A stretch of DNA of 64,000 nucleotides, from the NCBI GenBank assembly GCA_020284085.1, contig JACEVL010000050.1, forward strand, positions 346,248-410,247, read 5' to 3'. Source of the stretch: Aporrectodea caliginosa (Eukaryota > Annelida > Clitellata > Crassiclitellata > Lumbricidae). This document shows positions 23,707 through 33,732 of this stretch, piece by piece (the first letter of the stretch is position 1; each line of letters begins with the position of its first letter). The notes under the pieces are model-generated. The model made no database searches and was not told the DNA's origin. It saw nothing but the letters and a program-made list of their open reading frames with translations. The translations under genes and the position numbers were made by a program.

Positions 23707-24099
23707 TCCACTAAAGACGACAGTGAATTAAAAACGAAATTTGTATGACAACTCACGTCAAAGTGACGCAAGTAGGCCTAGGCCTACGCACCAAAATGAT
23801 CATGAAAACATTAAGAAGAGGTCGTTGGGAGACTATAATACTGCCTCACAACAGAAGCCACGGAACAATACGAAATACAACTCCTTCAACACGTTTTTAC
23901 AGAAAAGTTACTTTGCCAGTTGCCACACAGCTACTACTGATAGATTATGCCCGTTCGCAGCAATAAATCAAACAGTTCGATGTTCTCAATGCTGTCAAAG
24001 TTTCCTAATCTCCTGCGGAGCCATAAGCCATAAACACGACTACTCTTATAAAAATGTATAACAGCTGCTTTCAGACCAAAAAATTAATAGCCTCTGTAC

Positions 24100-24420
24100 A
24101 GCCCACTACACGACTAAACCCGAACTGCAAATATAGACTTGCAAGAAGAAGCGCACGCGAATATTGTGAAGTAGGCTTTCAAATGAATTGAGTCACGAAA
24201 GGGGTTTGCTCTTTTCGATTTTCATCGGAGTCAATAATAATCATTCAAATCAAATTGCATACATAATCGAAACCGTGTGTCTCTTTTCGATTTTCATCGG
24301 AGTATAATCTTTCAAATGAAGCTGCCGTCTCACAAGCTGTTTATCATTCTGTTCGATTTCGCAGTTTTAAAACTGAAATTGTTCATCTTTCAAATGAAGT
24401 TAATAGTTGACAGCTGTAGT
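24100..24420 (+). repeat. Local direct repeats around TTTCGATTTTCATCGGAGT
   Basis: CTCTTTTCGATTTTCATCGG occurs twice (near 24210 and 24282), each followed by a TAAT/CTTTCAAATGAA phrase that is also repeated. The end of this stretch (CATTCTGTTCGATTTCGCAG..CTGAAATTGTT) matches 49444-49480, another trace of the segmental duplication. Part of the >300 bp non-coding interval. Confidence 0.65.
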
Positions 24421-24499
24421 TAATTGAAGTTCACCATTACTAAAAGTATTCTCAGACAAAAAAATTATTCAAACTGCCCGCTTTTAATTGGTCTTTCAG

Positions 24500-24918
24500 T
24501 CGCGAAGCCAAGATTCAGAATTCTTTATTACGGTCGAGAGGCAAATAGATTTACGCAATTAATAAACTATGACCATAGCAATAACCATCAATTTATTGGT
24601 TCAAATATTAACAAAGTAACATCTCGCTAACTAAGAACAAAGTTCTATTGGCCACAAAGGGAACCCAGAGGGGACCAGAGTCTGCTGGTTAGGGCCACCT
24701 CTATAGCCTACTGGTAGGGCCTACAAAGTCTGTTGCTAAGACAATAACGAAAATATTGGCGATTCAGGTTTAAGTTAGGAAAACTTTCAAATGTTCCGCT
24801 AAGCCAAACTTCAGAATTCTTTATTACGGGCTAAAGGCAAATAGATTAACGCAATTAATGCAAAGATAATAAGCTTAATGAAAATATTGGCGATAAAATT
24901 TTAAGTTAGGTGGTGGTT
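24500..24918 (+). repeat. Tandem duplication of about 300 bp
   Basis: AGAATTCTTTATTACGG followed by AGGCAAATAGATT.ACGCAAT appears near 24518 and again near 24816. AATGAAAATATTGGCGAT followed by TTTAAGTTAGG appears near 24750 and 24880. The pattern indicates a local tandem duplication with divergence. No gene. Confidence 0.7.
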
Positions 24919-25018
24919 TTTCTGTTTAACGACTAGCTGTGTGGTAACAAAGACCATGAGATGTCGCCCTCCTCCTTTATCCAGGCTTGGGACTGGCACT
25001 GTCAGAAAGCGAACAGTG
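24918..25018 (+). repeat. Unclassified dispersed repeat X, copy 2
   Basis: TTCTGTTTAACGACTAGC, then TGTCGCCCTCCTCCTTTATC, then CAGGCTTGGGACTGGCAC and CAGTGGCGGATTT. The same modules occur at 14268-14402 (reverse) and 35430-35522. Confidence 0.7.
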
Positions 25019-25134
25019 GCGGATTTATTTTAAGTTAGGAAAACTTGTTCCGATATGAAGAAGTTCTCCGGGCAGCAAAACTATAGAGAGCATCGGCCTG
25101 TAAAGTAAAGTATAATGATTGGCGGGTTCCAAGA

Positions 25135-25365
25135 CGATCATGATGATGATGATTATTATTATTATTTTATTTTTTATTATCATTATTATTAGAAGGAGGA
25201 TGGTTGCGGCGATGATGTTGATGATGACGATGCTGGTGGCACTGGTGGTGATAATAATGTTTCTATGGTTGAGTTTTGACATGGTGGTGGTGGTGGTGAA
25301 GCGTTGGTTGTCGTGGTGGTGGTGGAGGTGGTGGTAGTGGAGGTGGTGGTATGCTGTGGTATGGT
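25135..25365. repeat. GAT/ATT/GGT trinucleotide-rich tract
   Basis: Imperfect (ATG), (ATT), (GGT) and (GTGGTGGA) repeats. Frames on both strands (poly Ile/Met, poly Thr/Ser) are low-complexity artefacts. The duplicated unit at 42960-43050 keeps GGTGGCACTGGTGGT. Confidence 0.85.
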
Positions 25366-25375
25366 AGAAATTAAA

Positions 25376-25612
25376 AGGTTCATTATTCTCTGAGCGTAAT
25401 TAACAAGGTATGCAAGAACATGCGAGCATAGAGGATGCCTGCAGATGTCCAGTCAATTATACATTAGACGTAATTATTCTCTCGCAGCATGGATGTCTCA
25501 TTCATATTTAATACGACCTCGGCTGCAGACTGCGTCTCATTTGCATAGTTATTTAAATGCAAGGGAACACTCATGACAGATCCATAATAACTGTAGCATA
25601 AAAATATGATTG
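25376..25612 (+). repeat. Segmental duplication block, partner of 43075-43305
   Basis: Shared segments with 43075-43305 include CATATTTAATACGACCTC, GGCTGCAGA and ATGACAGAT. The block lies upstream of methyltransferase-like copy 1 as 43075-43305 lies upstream of copy 2. About 110 bp of it is repeated again at 25965-26080. Confidence 0.8.
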
Positions 25613-25622
25613 CTCATACGTG

Positions 25623-26136
25623 TAGGGCTGGTACTGATTAAAATAACGGCCTTTAATCGATTAATCTTCAAAATTTAATCGAGATTAATCGATTAAATTC
25701 GATTAATTTGGTCCATGATTACGTAAAGCGTGAACAACTGTTTACACTGTATATACTGCAAGATCCTTTAGTCATTCAACAGGTATGCTAAAACTCAAAT
25801 TGTCAAACTGAGAAATGTAGTCAGTAGTAACTACCTTCTATTTACAAAAATCTTCAATAATTTCGCCATTTTAGATTTTTCCCTCAGCATTTACCATAAA
25901 TGCAAAATGGTCGCTTAATTTTCTATGGTTGACTCAAATGTTTTCACATTATTACTGTTCAAAGGTTCATATTCTCTGAGGGTAATTAACAAGGTAAAGA
26001 ACATGCGTGCATAGAGGAATGCCTGCAGAAGTCCAGTCGATTACATCGTAATTATTTCGCAAGCAAGCCAAAATTAATCGATAAATTTTTTTTAACGATT
26101 AATCGATTAATTAATCGCTAAAATCACGCAGCCCTA
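25623..26136 (+). mobile_element. TAGGGCTG-ended MITE with ATTAATCGATTAA motifs
   Basis: Starts TAGGGCTGGTACTGATTAA and ends ATCACGCAGCCCTA. Just inside each end lie repeated ATTAATCGATTAA palindromes. Elements with a TAGGGCTG end and ATTAATCGATTAA subterminal palindromes are common non-autonomous hAT-type repeats in animals. The flanking 8-mers are not identical, so the insertion is old or the limits are off by a few bases. It contains a copy (25965-26080) of upstream flanking sequence. Confidence 0.7.
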
Positions 26137-26139
26137 CTC

Positions 26140-26350
26140 AAATGACTTCTGCAGCTCCTTTATCATGATGTCCAGACATCGTGGGAAATTCTAAGCAATA
26201 TTGTAATGCATTTGAGAAGATGGATCGAATTCTGATGAGTAAGAGACATCTGAATCTAAGCCAAGGTGGATAAAAATGTTTAACAAATAAGCTGGGACTA
26301 TTATTACTGACAGAAATAAGTCTTGAGATTTAGACCTGACTGATTTACGT
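26140..26350 (+). repeat. Segmental duplication block, partner of 44262-44440
   Basis: CTTCTGCAGCTCCTTTATCA, CATCGTGGGAAATT and AATCTAAGCCA.GGTGGAT are shared with 44262-44440. This continues the upstream duplication of methyltransferase-like copies 1 and 2. Confidence 0.82.
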
Positions 26351-26951
26351 AATGTCATTTAGCATCATATAGGCTAGCGCAGATAGCGCCTCGAGATCTG
26401 TGTAGATGTCTTGAAGGGGAGCTATATAAATGTTCAATTACATCACATTACATTAAAGTATGAGAATGTAAGAACTTTACTTTTTCAAAACTAAGAATAT
26501 ACGAGATAGGGGCCTAGCCATAAAAGTGTGACAAAATACGAAAGAAAATGTCGGAGAAGGGTACAAAATTCACCTTAGCTCTAAAGAGAGCATGGAAAAA
26601 GATTTATGACTGGAGAAGAAATTTAAACGACGAAAACAATCGTCAATTGGTTAATTTTTGGGATGGAGAGTCAAGTTCTGGACCCTTTCTTAGCTTCTCG
26701 ATTCACAAGTGACTACATGTGAAGGCTCACCTGCATTGCACCTGTATTGGCTAACCTAATACGTGAGCAGATACTAGGCCGGTAGGAGAGATCAGCGAGT
26801 ATGAGAAACAGAGATAAAAACCCAGAGAGAGAGAGAGTGAGAAAGAGGGAGAGACATGGTTGGAGAAACGAGAGAATAAGTGAGAAATCGATTGTGTCAG
26901 TTGAGGGATTTAGAGTTAGAGAGAGTGAAAGAATTAACGAGAGAGAGTGAC

Positions 26952-27011
<60 letters not shown>

Positions 27012-27784
27012 GGTTGGAGAAAACGAGAGAATTAGTGAGAAATCGATTACATGACATCTTGCCTGTGGCGCAGAGAGCGCAGTTGTGGGAGATAGAGTAA
27101 GGGAGAAAGTCAGAGAGCGAGGGAGAGGGGGCGGAGGAAGGTAGGGAGGGAGAAAGAGAGTAAGAGAGGGAGAGAGACGGTGCTTATATTTACCTGTAAA
27201 TAGAGGACTCGGGCCTGGAGATAAAACAACGGGTGGGGAGAGACGAAGACAGACAGCGACAGAGACAGAGACCATACGACGTCATTGAACCTCAGCACGA
27301 AGAGAATAGTGGCTCCGCCCAGCGATCGATATCTCCAAGTGCAAATGCAGGCAGCTCTCTACGGGTCAGAGTTCAAATCATATATTTACAGATAATAGTC
27401 ATACAACGTGAGCGGGATAAACAAAGCCATCGAATAATTTCAATAGCTAATGAAGAGTATCATTCATTCATTCATTCATTCATTCATTCATTCGAGGATT
27501 AATATGGCATCTCTTCAAGGGAACTACTCAAAGCTTCGAGGTCCGACTCCAGTACGGCCAAAAAGAACAGCTTTCAAGCGCTTATAGAATGTGTCAGAGA
27601 GTAACCTAGCGAGCAGGCGCAGCTCTGTAGGCATTATTCCACAACACTCACCACCGAAAAAGCGCTGCTTTTCTAGTCAGTCGAAACTCAAGTTTAATCG
27701 AGACGAGAAAAATTCTAGTTTAATTAATTTAGATTTCACTTAGGCTAACTATTATCGAAGCTGAATTTTTATTCAAAATTCATT
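26351..27784. other. Purine-rich microsatellites; no gene
   Basis: (GA)n and GAGAGAGG-rich repeats dominate 26810-27180, with a clean (GA)n at about 26957-27010. The phrase GAGA.TAAGTGAGAAATCGATT is repeated near 26872 and 27028, showing a local duplication. (CATT)n is at 27461-27492. A LINE-type tail fragment (GCTATATAAATGTTCAATTA) is at about 26420. Nothing codes. Confidence 0.75.
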
Positions 27785-27832
27785 CATTCATTCATTCATT
27801 TCAGGAGATTTATATAGCGCCCCTTCACTGAC
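27785..27832 (-). mobile_element. CR1/SINE-type 3' tail remnant
   Basis: (CATT)n TCAGGAGATTTATATAGCGCCCCTTCA is the reverse form of the TGAAGGGGCGCTATATAAAT tail with its (GAAT)n end. Confidence 0.65.
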
Positions 27833-27944
27833 TTATCTACGGCATCTAGTTCCAGCTGATCGTTATCTAGAATTTGGAACTGAAGTCGCTGTGTTCTTTT
27901 TTTATAACATGGACCGCACAAATGTGAGATCTATTTATCGCCCA

Positions 27945-28030
27945 TCAGCGCTCGTGAATAAGCTGGTGCCCTGCGTTTGGGTTTCGAGTGACGCTTTAGA
28001 AGTTTCGATTTTGCAATTACGATTACGAAT
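27945..28030 (+). mobile_element. LINE 3'-tail remnant with GATTACG end
   Basis: CAGCGCTCGTGAATAAGCTG, then GGGTTTCGAGTGACGCTTTAGAAG and ATTACGATTACG. Same module as 11113-11255 and 38296-38395. Confidence 0.6.
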
Positions 28031-28587
28031 GATTAAGAAAGATTCGTTTCGATCGAAACTTGTAAATATTAAAATCATTAAGTTAATTTACTTGACATGA
28101 AATAAAATTACGAACGTTCAGTTTATCGTTCACAGTCTGTAGAGAGGAGAGGTTGACTACAGGCTCAATATAATTTGGCCACTTCAGAACAAAACTAGTC
28201 ACGAACGGGCCTACTGTTATTGATCTATAGGCTAATTTAGAGCGCTTCAATTTCTAACATGCGGTTCATTCCCAGCCAGGTGCAATATTTCTCAGCAGCG
28301 AGATGAAGAGCATGCATAGTGCAGGTCGTTTCGCATTTGGCCTCTGAAACTTTCTGAAAGGCCATTGACATCTTTACGCCTCTGAAAGGTGATTGACTTC
28401 TTTAACCCAATTAACTGAGAGGCCTTGAGCTACAAGAAATACTTGTTTTTGTTTTTACTTTGGGAGCGGTTGCATTGCGCAATCCCTAGCCAAGATAACT
28501 GCTTCTTGATTGAATAACCGAGCTTCTACTCTGCTCATAGATCGTCCAATGGCTTAAGGCACTGAGTTGAGAATAGATCGATACTTT

Positions 28588-28607
28588 TCTGTGTTTTGTT
28601 CTTTTAG
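28588..28607 (+). other. Putative 3' splice acceptor, copy 1
   Basis: TTTTCTGTGTTTTGTTCTTTTAG is a pyrimidine-rich tract ending in AG, six bases before the ATG at 28614. Copies 2 and 3 keep the same arrangement. It suggests a spliced non-coding 5' exon upstream; the donor was not located. Confidence 0.5.
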
Positions 28608-28613
28608 ACGACG

Positions 28614-29474
28614 ATGATTTCGTTCGTTCGCCGAAACTTGGATCAGCGCTTCGTTGTCATATTTTGTGTGGTAATTCTAACAGCTGGAGCATTCTTATAC
28701 AGATCTAATACGTTTGGGATTGAAATCGTGAAGAACGAATTCAGACTGCATTTCATTCCTGAGAAATATAAAAGATGCGAAGATCTTCTTCAGAATAGCT
28801 CACTATACGGGATCGAACTGTCGTCAATGAACAAGCTCAAAAGTAAAGAGTTCAATGAGGCAGTCATAAACGTCACTCGTGCGGGAGGAGTTGAAGGCCA
28901 CTCCGGACAAGTCACGGGCGAATACCTAATCATGCATCACCTTGCGGGACAACCAGCTGCCAAAGTAATCTGTGAAACGGGGTTCAATCTCGGACACAGT
29001 TCCTTCAACTATCTCACAGCTAACGAAAAGGCAATCGTCCATTCCTTTGATCTCGGAAATCACGATTACGCTCATAAAATGTCGGACTACCTGAAGAAAA
29101 TCTTTCCGACAAGATTCTTCATTCATTTCGGCGATTCGACGAAGACGATTCCAGAATTTATTCGCAACAATCCGGGATTCCAGTGTGACTTAATGTTCGT
29201 CGACGGAGGTCACGTGTATCCGGTCGCTCTCGCTGACATCAAGAACTTCGCGAAAATTGCTAATTTGGAGGAAAATCTTATGGCATTCGATGACTACCCG
29301 ACCGACTGGGGAAAGGGTTTCGGCAAGGCGTGGGACGATGTAATAAAAGAAGGAATTCTTAAGGAATTTATGCGCTGCACTTTTCAGCACTTCGTTGGTC
29401 TTCAGCGTGGTTTCACCATTGGTCGGATTGTGAAGAAGCCCGTGGAGGACGTCATTACTACGCAGAAACCATAA
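28614..29474 (+). CDS. Membrane-anchored SAM-methyltransferase-like protein, copy 1
   Basis: The 286-residue product has a hydrophobic segment at about 12-29 after a short basic N-terminus, predicting a type II signal anchor. The rest resembles the class I SAM-dependent methyltransferase fold (Methyltransf_24-like): ETGFNLGHSS at 121-130 occupies the glycine-rich SAM loop (motif I), HSFDLG at 143-148 gives the motif II acid, and CDLMFVDGGHVYP at 191-203 matches the DG-H motif. FDDYPTDWG follows at 225-233. Possible N-glycosylation sites are NSS 61 and NVT 86. The coding region has no intron. The ATG was chosen because all three paralogues share it directly after an acceptor-like AG. The substrate is unknown; a Golgi/ER lumenal orientation is an inference. 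It is one of three tandem paralogues in duplicated DNA. Confidence 0.85.
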   Translation: MISFVRRNLDQRFVVIFCVVILTAGAFLYRSNTFGIEIVKNEFRLHFIPEKYKRCEDLLQNSSLYGIELSSMNKLKSKEFNEAVINVTRAGGVEGHSGQVTGEYLIMHHLAGQPAAKVICETGFNLGHSSFNYLTANEKAIVHSFDLGNHDYAHKMSDYLKKIFPTRFFIHFGDSTKTIPEFIRNNPGFQCDLMFVDGGHVYPVALADIKNFAKIANLEENLMAFDDYPTDWGKGFGKAWDDVIKEGILKEFMRCTFQHFVGLQRGFTIGRIVKKPVEDVITTQKP

Positions 29475-30045
29475 ATTTTATATCCTCTTCTAACACATGC
29501 ATGTATGGGTGTATCCGAATAGTGATAAAGTTCATTATGGAGACCATCAGACCATTATTTATATTCGTTGATCATGCAAAACAGACTGGCACACCGCAAA
29601 CGGGGACATTCAGACAGAGTAGACATATGCTATGTTGTGAGGTAAGGAGGGAGTAATCAATGATGTTTAATCGTTAGCTTCGGGGCTCAGAAAATATGTT
29701 TAGATATAATCGTGGATATAAAATTCCTATCGTTTGTGTACATAGCTATAAACGGATCTAAGAAGGTGCAACTTTATTGTTAAGTTTCAAAATGTTTTCG
29801 GAGCTGTTTGTGGTGGAATGAAGTGAATTGTTTCGTTGAAGATTTAAACAAAAGTAGGCTCTATAGTGGACTTTGGAATCAGACTCTGAATTTGAGCTTT
29901 AACAGGGCGATTGATGCTAGGATTAGGTTAAATGCACCATGCGTTTAGAGCGCGAAGCGTGGCATGCTTTGTGCCTCACTCTTGGCACTAACTTTGTTTC
30001 GTAATAATTGTGTTATATGCGTGTAGGTATGTACGTGTATATACT
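29475..30045 (+). repeat. Segmental duplication, 3' flank of copy 1
   Basis: Shared with 45625-46170 downstream of copy 2, and in its first part with 51235-51400 downstream of copy 3. Examples are TCTAACACATG, ATGCAAAACAG, TTAATCGTTAGCTT.GGGGCTCA and AACGGATCTAA. No additional coding frame is supported. Confidence 0.82.
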
Positions 30046-30831
30046 TCTGAACCCCTCTAAAACCCAATTCATCTGGCTTGGTACACGTAGACAATTGGCA
30101 TCCATTGACCTGCACCTACTAGCGGAGACTTTTCCTCATATCTCACAGTTCGAGACCTCGGAGTCACTTTGGATCAAGAGCTCAATTTCTCACAGCATAT
30201 TAATTCGATCACTCGTAGTTGCTACTATCAGCTTCGTCAACTACGAGTTGTCTCACGATCCCTCTCTCATAATGCTACTGTGACTCTTGTGCATGCCTTT
30301 GTCACTAGTAGACTTGATCAATGCAGTTCGGTACTTGTAGGTCTACCATTGGGGCTAATTGGGCGCCTTGATCGAGTTCTGCGTTCCGCTGCTCGCCTCA
30401 TTGGCCACCTGCCTAAATATGCTCCTGTCTCTGCCTATATGCGTGATGTTCTTCACTGGCTCCCTATTTCTCAGCGCATCTCCTATCGAGTTGCTGCACT
30501 TGTATAGAGGTGCCTTCTTGGCTGTGCTCCATCCTACTTGTCAGATCTTAGTCGACCTGTCTCTGACCTCGCAGCTCGTAGATCTCTGCGCTCTTCAGAT
30601 AGGGGGAGCTTTTGGTCCCGCGAGCTCACACTTCCATAAGACAGCGTCGAGCCTTTTCGATTGTGGGTCCCTCCATCTGGAATGGTCTCCCACTACACTT
30701 GCGATTAATGCCTCGGCTAGATTCGCCTGCCTTATATATAAATAGCCGTGGCTGGGCTGGGAGCGCCTCTGAGTAGGTTTCTTGAAGAGGCGCTATATAA
30801 ATTCTCGGAATGAATGAATGAATGAATGAAT
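30046..30831 (+). pseudogene. CR1-type LINE, 3' end of reverse transcriptase ORF
   Basis: The reading starts LNPSKTQFIWLGT (RT thumb side of the palm), shifts frame near 30150 to LDQELNFSQHIN and LVHAFVTSRLDQCS, then LRSAARLIGHLP and VLHWLPISQRI. An in-frame TAG at about 30505 interrupts the RT just before CLLGCAPSYLSDL. It ends with the hairpin GGGAGCGCCTCTGAGTAGG..AGAGGCGCTATATAAAT and a (GAAT)n tail. These are diagnostic of CR1-like LINEs. The homologous flank of gene copy 2 lacks this block, so it inserted after the duplication. 5'-truncated and dead. Confidence 0.9.
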
Positions 30832-31040
30832 TTGTGTTTTAAGTATGTGTGTATGCATCAAGGCATTTGATATTGTAGAGTCTGTCGTGTGTTGCGCATA
30901 AAGTGCTGACGCCCATCATAGCTTCAATTGATTTAGTGGATATTGTAATGGTTTTAGACTCCTAGTTATTATAATAGCTTTCACATAGCTAGGCTTCAAT
31001 GCATCACTCCCAACATCCAGCAGCGTGTTGTACATTGCCG
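30832..31040 (+). repeat. Segmental duplication, 3' flank of copy 1 continued
   Basis: GCATTTGATATTGTAGAG, GTTGCGCATAAAGT.CTGAC, CAATTGATTTAGTGGATATT and GGTTTTAGACTCC are shared with 46540-46710, and in part with 46240-46365. Confidence 0.82.
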
Positions 31041-31444
31041 CTTCAACAGTTTCTCGCTTAGGCCTATAATTATTCACTTTTGTCATCGCTTCATCCGAGA
31101 CATCGTAAGAATTTATTGTACGAACCCAACCTATTTGGAAATCTATGGCTGTGCAGTTGAAGTTGTTACTGCCGTTGTCTAACGTCTGATCTCATGCGGC
31201 CATTCAGTGATTCATAGCCAAAATTTCACTTTGAATACATGCTTGTGTTAGACGAGAAAGGTTCCTTCTATAATGGTCTCTTAGCATGTCTATCGCTATT
31301 TTGTAAACAGCTGTTATGCACGTTTTAGGTGAGAATATTTATTCTAGTTTTGTTAGTTTATTATAATATACACTCAATATAATAGGATGGAGAAGAATCG
31401 TCTACAATGCGACCAACCCTCGTATCGAGGACGGTTGAAGAGAT

Positions 31445-31480
31445 ATATATATATATAGATATATTTATATATATATAATA
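31445..31480. repeat. AT-rich microsatellite
   Basis: Imperfect (AT)n with a second short run at 31625-31636. Confidence 0.8.
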
Positions 31481-31519
31481 GAGCGCCGCACTAAAGCACT
31501 ACGTTCAGGCGTGATGTTG

Positions 31520-31620
31520 TTATTACAACTGTTCTGGGACAAAAACGCACCTGTTATTGGTCCAACCCTTTGGAGCTATTTGCATAAAACTAGTCTGTCT
31601 GATCAGAGCTTTATATTGAA
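31520..31620 (+). repeat. Segmental duplication block, partner of 51402-51500
   Basis: CTGTTCTGGGACAA, GATCCAACCCT.TGGAGCTATTTGCAT and ACTAGTCTGTCTGATCAG are shared with the 3' flank of gene copy 3. It marks the right edge of the duplicated unit. Confidence 0.8.
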
Positions 31621-31639
31621 ATTTATATATATATATCGA

Positions 31640-31790
31640 TGGGGCACGGTGGTGTGGAAGTCTGGTGCCTTGCCGGAGGGTTGCGGGTTCGAATCCACCT
31701 CAGGGGGTTGATTTGCACGGAGGGTTGCGGGTTCGAATCTACCTCAAGCCGCCGCGTGCTGGGCAAGTCCTTCATCTATGCCTCTTTCAG
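31640..31790 (+). mobile_element. tRNA-derived SINE (family B), 3'-truncated, doubled head
   Basis: Starts GGGGCACGGTGGTGTGGAAG with GGTTGCGGGTTCGAATCC as B box. The segment GGAGGGTTGCGGGTTCGAAT occurs twice (near 31675 and 31720). CGCCGCGTG..GGGCAAGTCCTTCA follows and then homology to the family is lost. Confidence 0.8.
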
Positions 31791-32450
31791 TTGACTTATC
31801 TACCGACTACACGATCTAAATACTTATGAATAATTACTGAAGTGTAGGTATATACATGTACATCTGGATTTTAACCCCCTGCGACTATCGATTTTGCATT
31901 AACTAAGCGCCCGTGAACGAGCTTGTTTCCACGACTTCGCTTTTCTGGGCACTGTAGAAATTTCGAGTTTACGATTACGTTTACGATGAGTATCTATGAC
32001 GCCCAACAATTGGCATTAATGAAGCCGTAACATCCAACGACAATTATTGACTGGTGATGAACCATTAATTTTCATTGTACTGTCGTCTTTAATCGTGTGC
32101 GGTTCGTTATTTGAGCGTTCCGCTTAACATAACTTTGATGCGTGTTCAAACATGTTGCATGCTAGTCTTTTTAACGGGGTTTCACATAATTTGTATCGTG
32201 ATCATACTGTGTTTAAACTTTAAAACTTTAAACATAATTGTAGGCATTGTATTTGTAGCCCCATTAGCTTGATTGAGTCAGCTGATATTGAGAAAAATCG
32301 TAGGTCTAAATAATGTTAAGGAATATCCGGTCATGAGCAGTTAGCTGGCTGTTGAAGTGCCTCAGATCTTATGGAACAGTTGCACAATACTGAAATCAGT
32401 TTTTCCATTAGCTCTATGAATTCATTCAAGAACCACTGCCATTTTGTTTT
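31791..32450. other. Intergenic, no gene seen
   Basis: Contains a LINE-type tail remnant at 31908-31990 (GTTTACGATTACGTTTACG end). The remainder is AT-rich unique DNA. Confidence 0.5.
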
Positions 32451-32454
32451 ATTT

Positions 32455-32640
32455 AATCATGAATAGGGAGAATGGAAGGGAAAAGAGGGAGGGGAAGACC
32501 GAGGCAGATGATGCTGGGGTGGATGGCCGACGGATACAGCAAATTAAAGGAAAAGGCACAGCACAGAGAAGAGTGGCGTCATTGGAAGTTGAAATCTGCC
32601 GAAGGGCAGAGAACTTAAAGAAGAAAGAAGAATCATGAAT
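32455..32640 (+). pseudogene. RTE-type LINE, C-terminal ORF fragment
   Basis: The + strand encodes KRGRGRPRQMMLGWMADGY, then KLKEKAQHREEWRHWK. This matches the extreme C-terminus shared by RTE-type LINE ORFs (GKR.RGRP....W.D.....A.DR..WR). It is followed by an AAGAAGAA tail. Only about 60 codons remain. Confidence 0.75.
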
Positions 32641-33012
32641 ATATGTAAAAACTGGAGGTTGAAACTTTTATTTTACTTCAGAAACGCCATCTATTGAAAT
32701 TTTATCGGAATGGTTGCGCTTTAATTATAAATGAATGTTAGTCGCCTAACTTTAAGTACCATCCAATGGCTATAGCGTGCGCTTGAATATACTGTGGGGC
32801 TTTGTATCGTTGCGAGGTCAAGAACGCCTATGCCGGTAAAATAGTGTCGCTCTTGACCGTTGGACTGTTTGTGTTTTATTGGTTGTGTGGTTTGAAGTAA
32901 TCTCCGAACTGAGATTAACAACAGCTCAAAAGAATTACACCTGTCGTGTCTAGGCCATATATGTTGTAGCGCACATTTGCTTTATTCGTTTGCACAGGTT
33001 TTGTTGTTACGT

Positions 33013-33124
33013 GTGTTTTGGGGTGTATTAAAGGCCTAATATTAAAAAGAACTAAAATAACAGCTTGATATGAGTGTTCAATTGTATACCATTGCACCTC
33101 CAAATATCAAAAGAGACCTAAAGC
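33013..33124 (+). repeat. About 112-bp direct repeat, copy 1
   Basis: A nearly identical copy lies at 34549-34660, including AGGCCTAATATTAAAAAG and TTGATATGAGTGTTCAATTG. Only a couple of mismatches are seen by eye. It is not bounded by inverted repeats. Confidence 0.85.
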
Positions 33125-33732
33125 CACCATCTGAAGAATTGAAAAGAATGAAATATTACGTTGGGCGTTTATTTATCAAAATAGTGCATACAAATGCTTA
33201 GATGACAAAGAAAAGAACTGTTTGGTTGAGAGCTCAGGCTACGAAGCGTTGCGACCTGTGACCTTTTGTAGAATAACATAGAACTTAACTGGTAATACGT
33301 TCTGAGAAGATATTTGAATACACTGAGGCAGAATGCATAAATGTAAATGTACAATGTTGTACATGTATTTATATAGCGACCGTATAGCCTCCACCCTGTT
33401 AATTTTTCAGACATTTGATCCGGCAAGATACTTTCGCCCGTTTGAATGGACGCCGTGCACGATAGACTGGCTGGAGGATACGCGATGTTTTAACCACTGC
33501 ATGTTTCTGATCTTTCTGTGCGACATCATGGATGACCTTAGACATTTAAGTACGCTACGCCGATTTATTTTCAGAATGAGACAAAGACGATTAGAGAAAT
33601 GTCAATTACGTAATGTTATTTTAATCGGCGTTGACTACATGCAAGATTCAGCAGCGGAGAGACAAAGAAATCGCGCGATGGTCTGCATGTAAAAAACTAT
33701 GTGTGACCTTGAATCCACATAGTTACTACATA
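33125..33732. other. Unassigned stretch with one 119-codon frame
   Basis: The + strand has a 119-codon open frame (33333-33692) containing a basic FRMRQRRLEKCQLRN segment. I cannot match it to a family; it lacks low-complexity bias but also lacks any supporting paralogue in the window. I therefore do not call a gene. Confidence 0.35.

Noticed and set aside
23741..24061. 106-codon + strand frame and overlapping 73-codon frame
   Set aside because: Two overlapping frames of similar length with no motif; consistent with chance in AT-balanced DNA.
28926..29126. Conserved 66-codon antisense frames opposite all three methyltransferase-like genes (also 45100-45300 and 50688-50888)
   Set aside because: They mirror the highly conserved sense core, so conservation is a by-product of the sense gene. 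There is no independent start context or family match.
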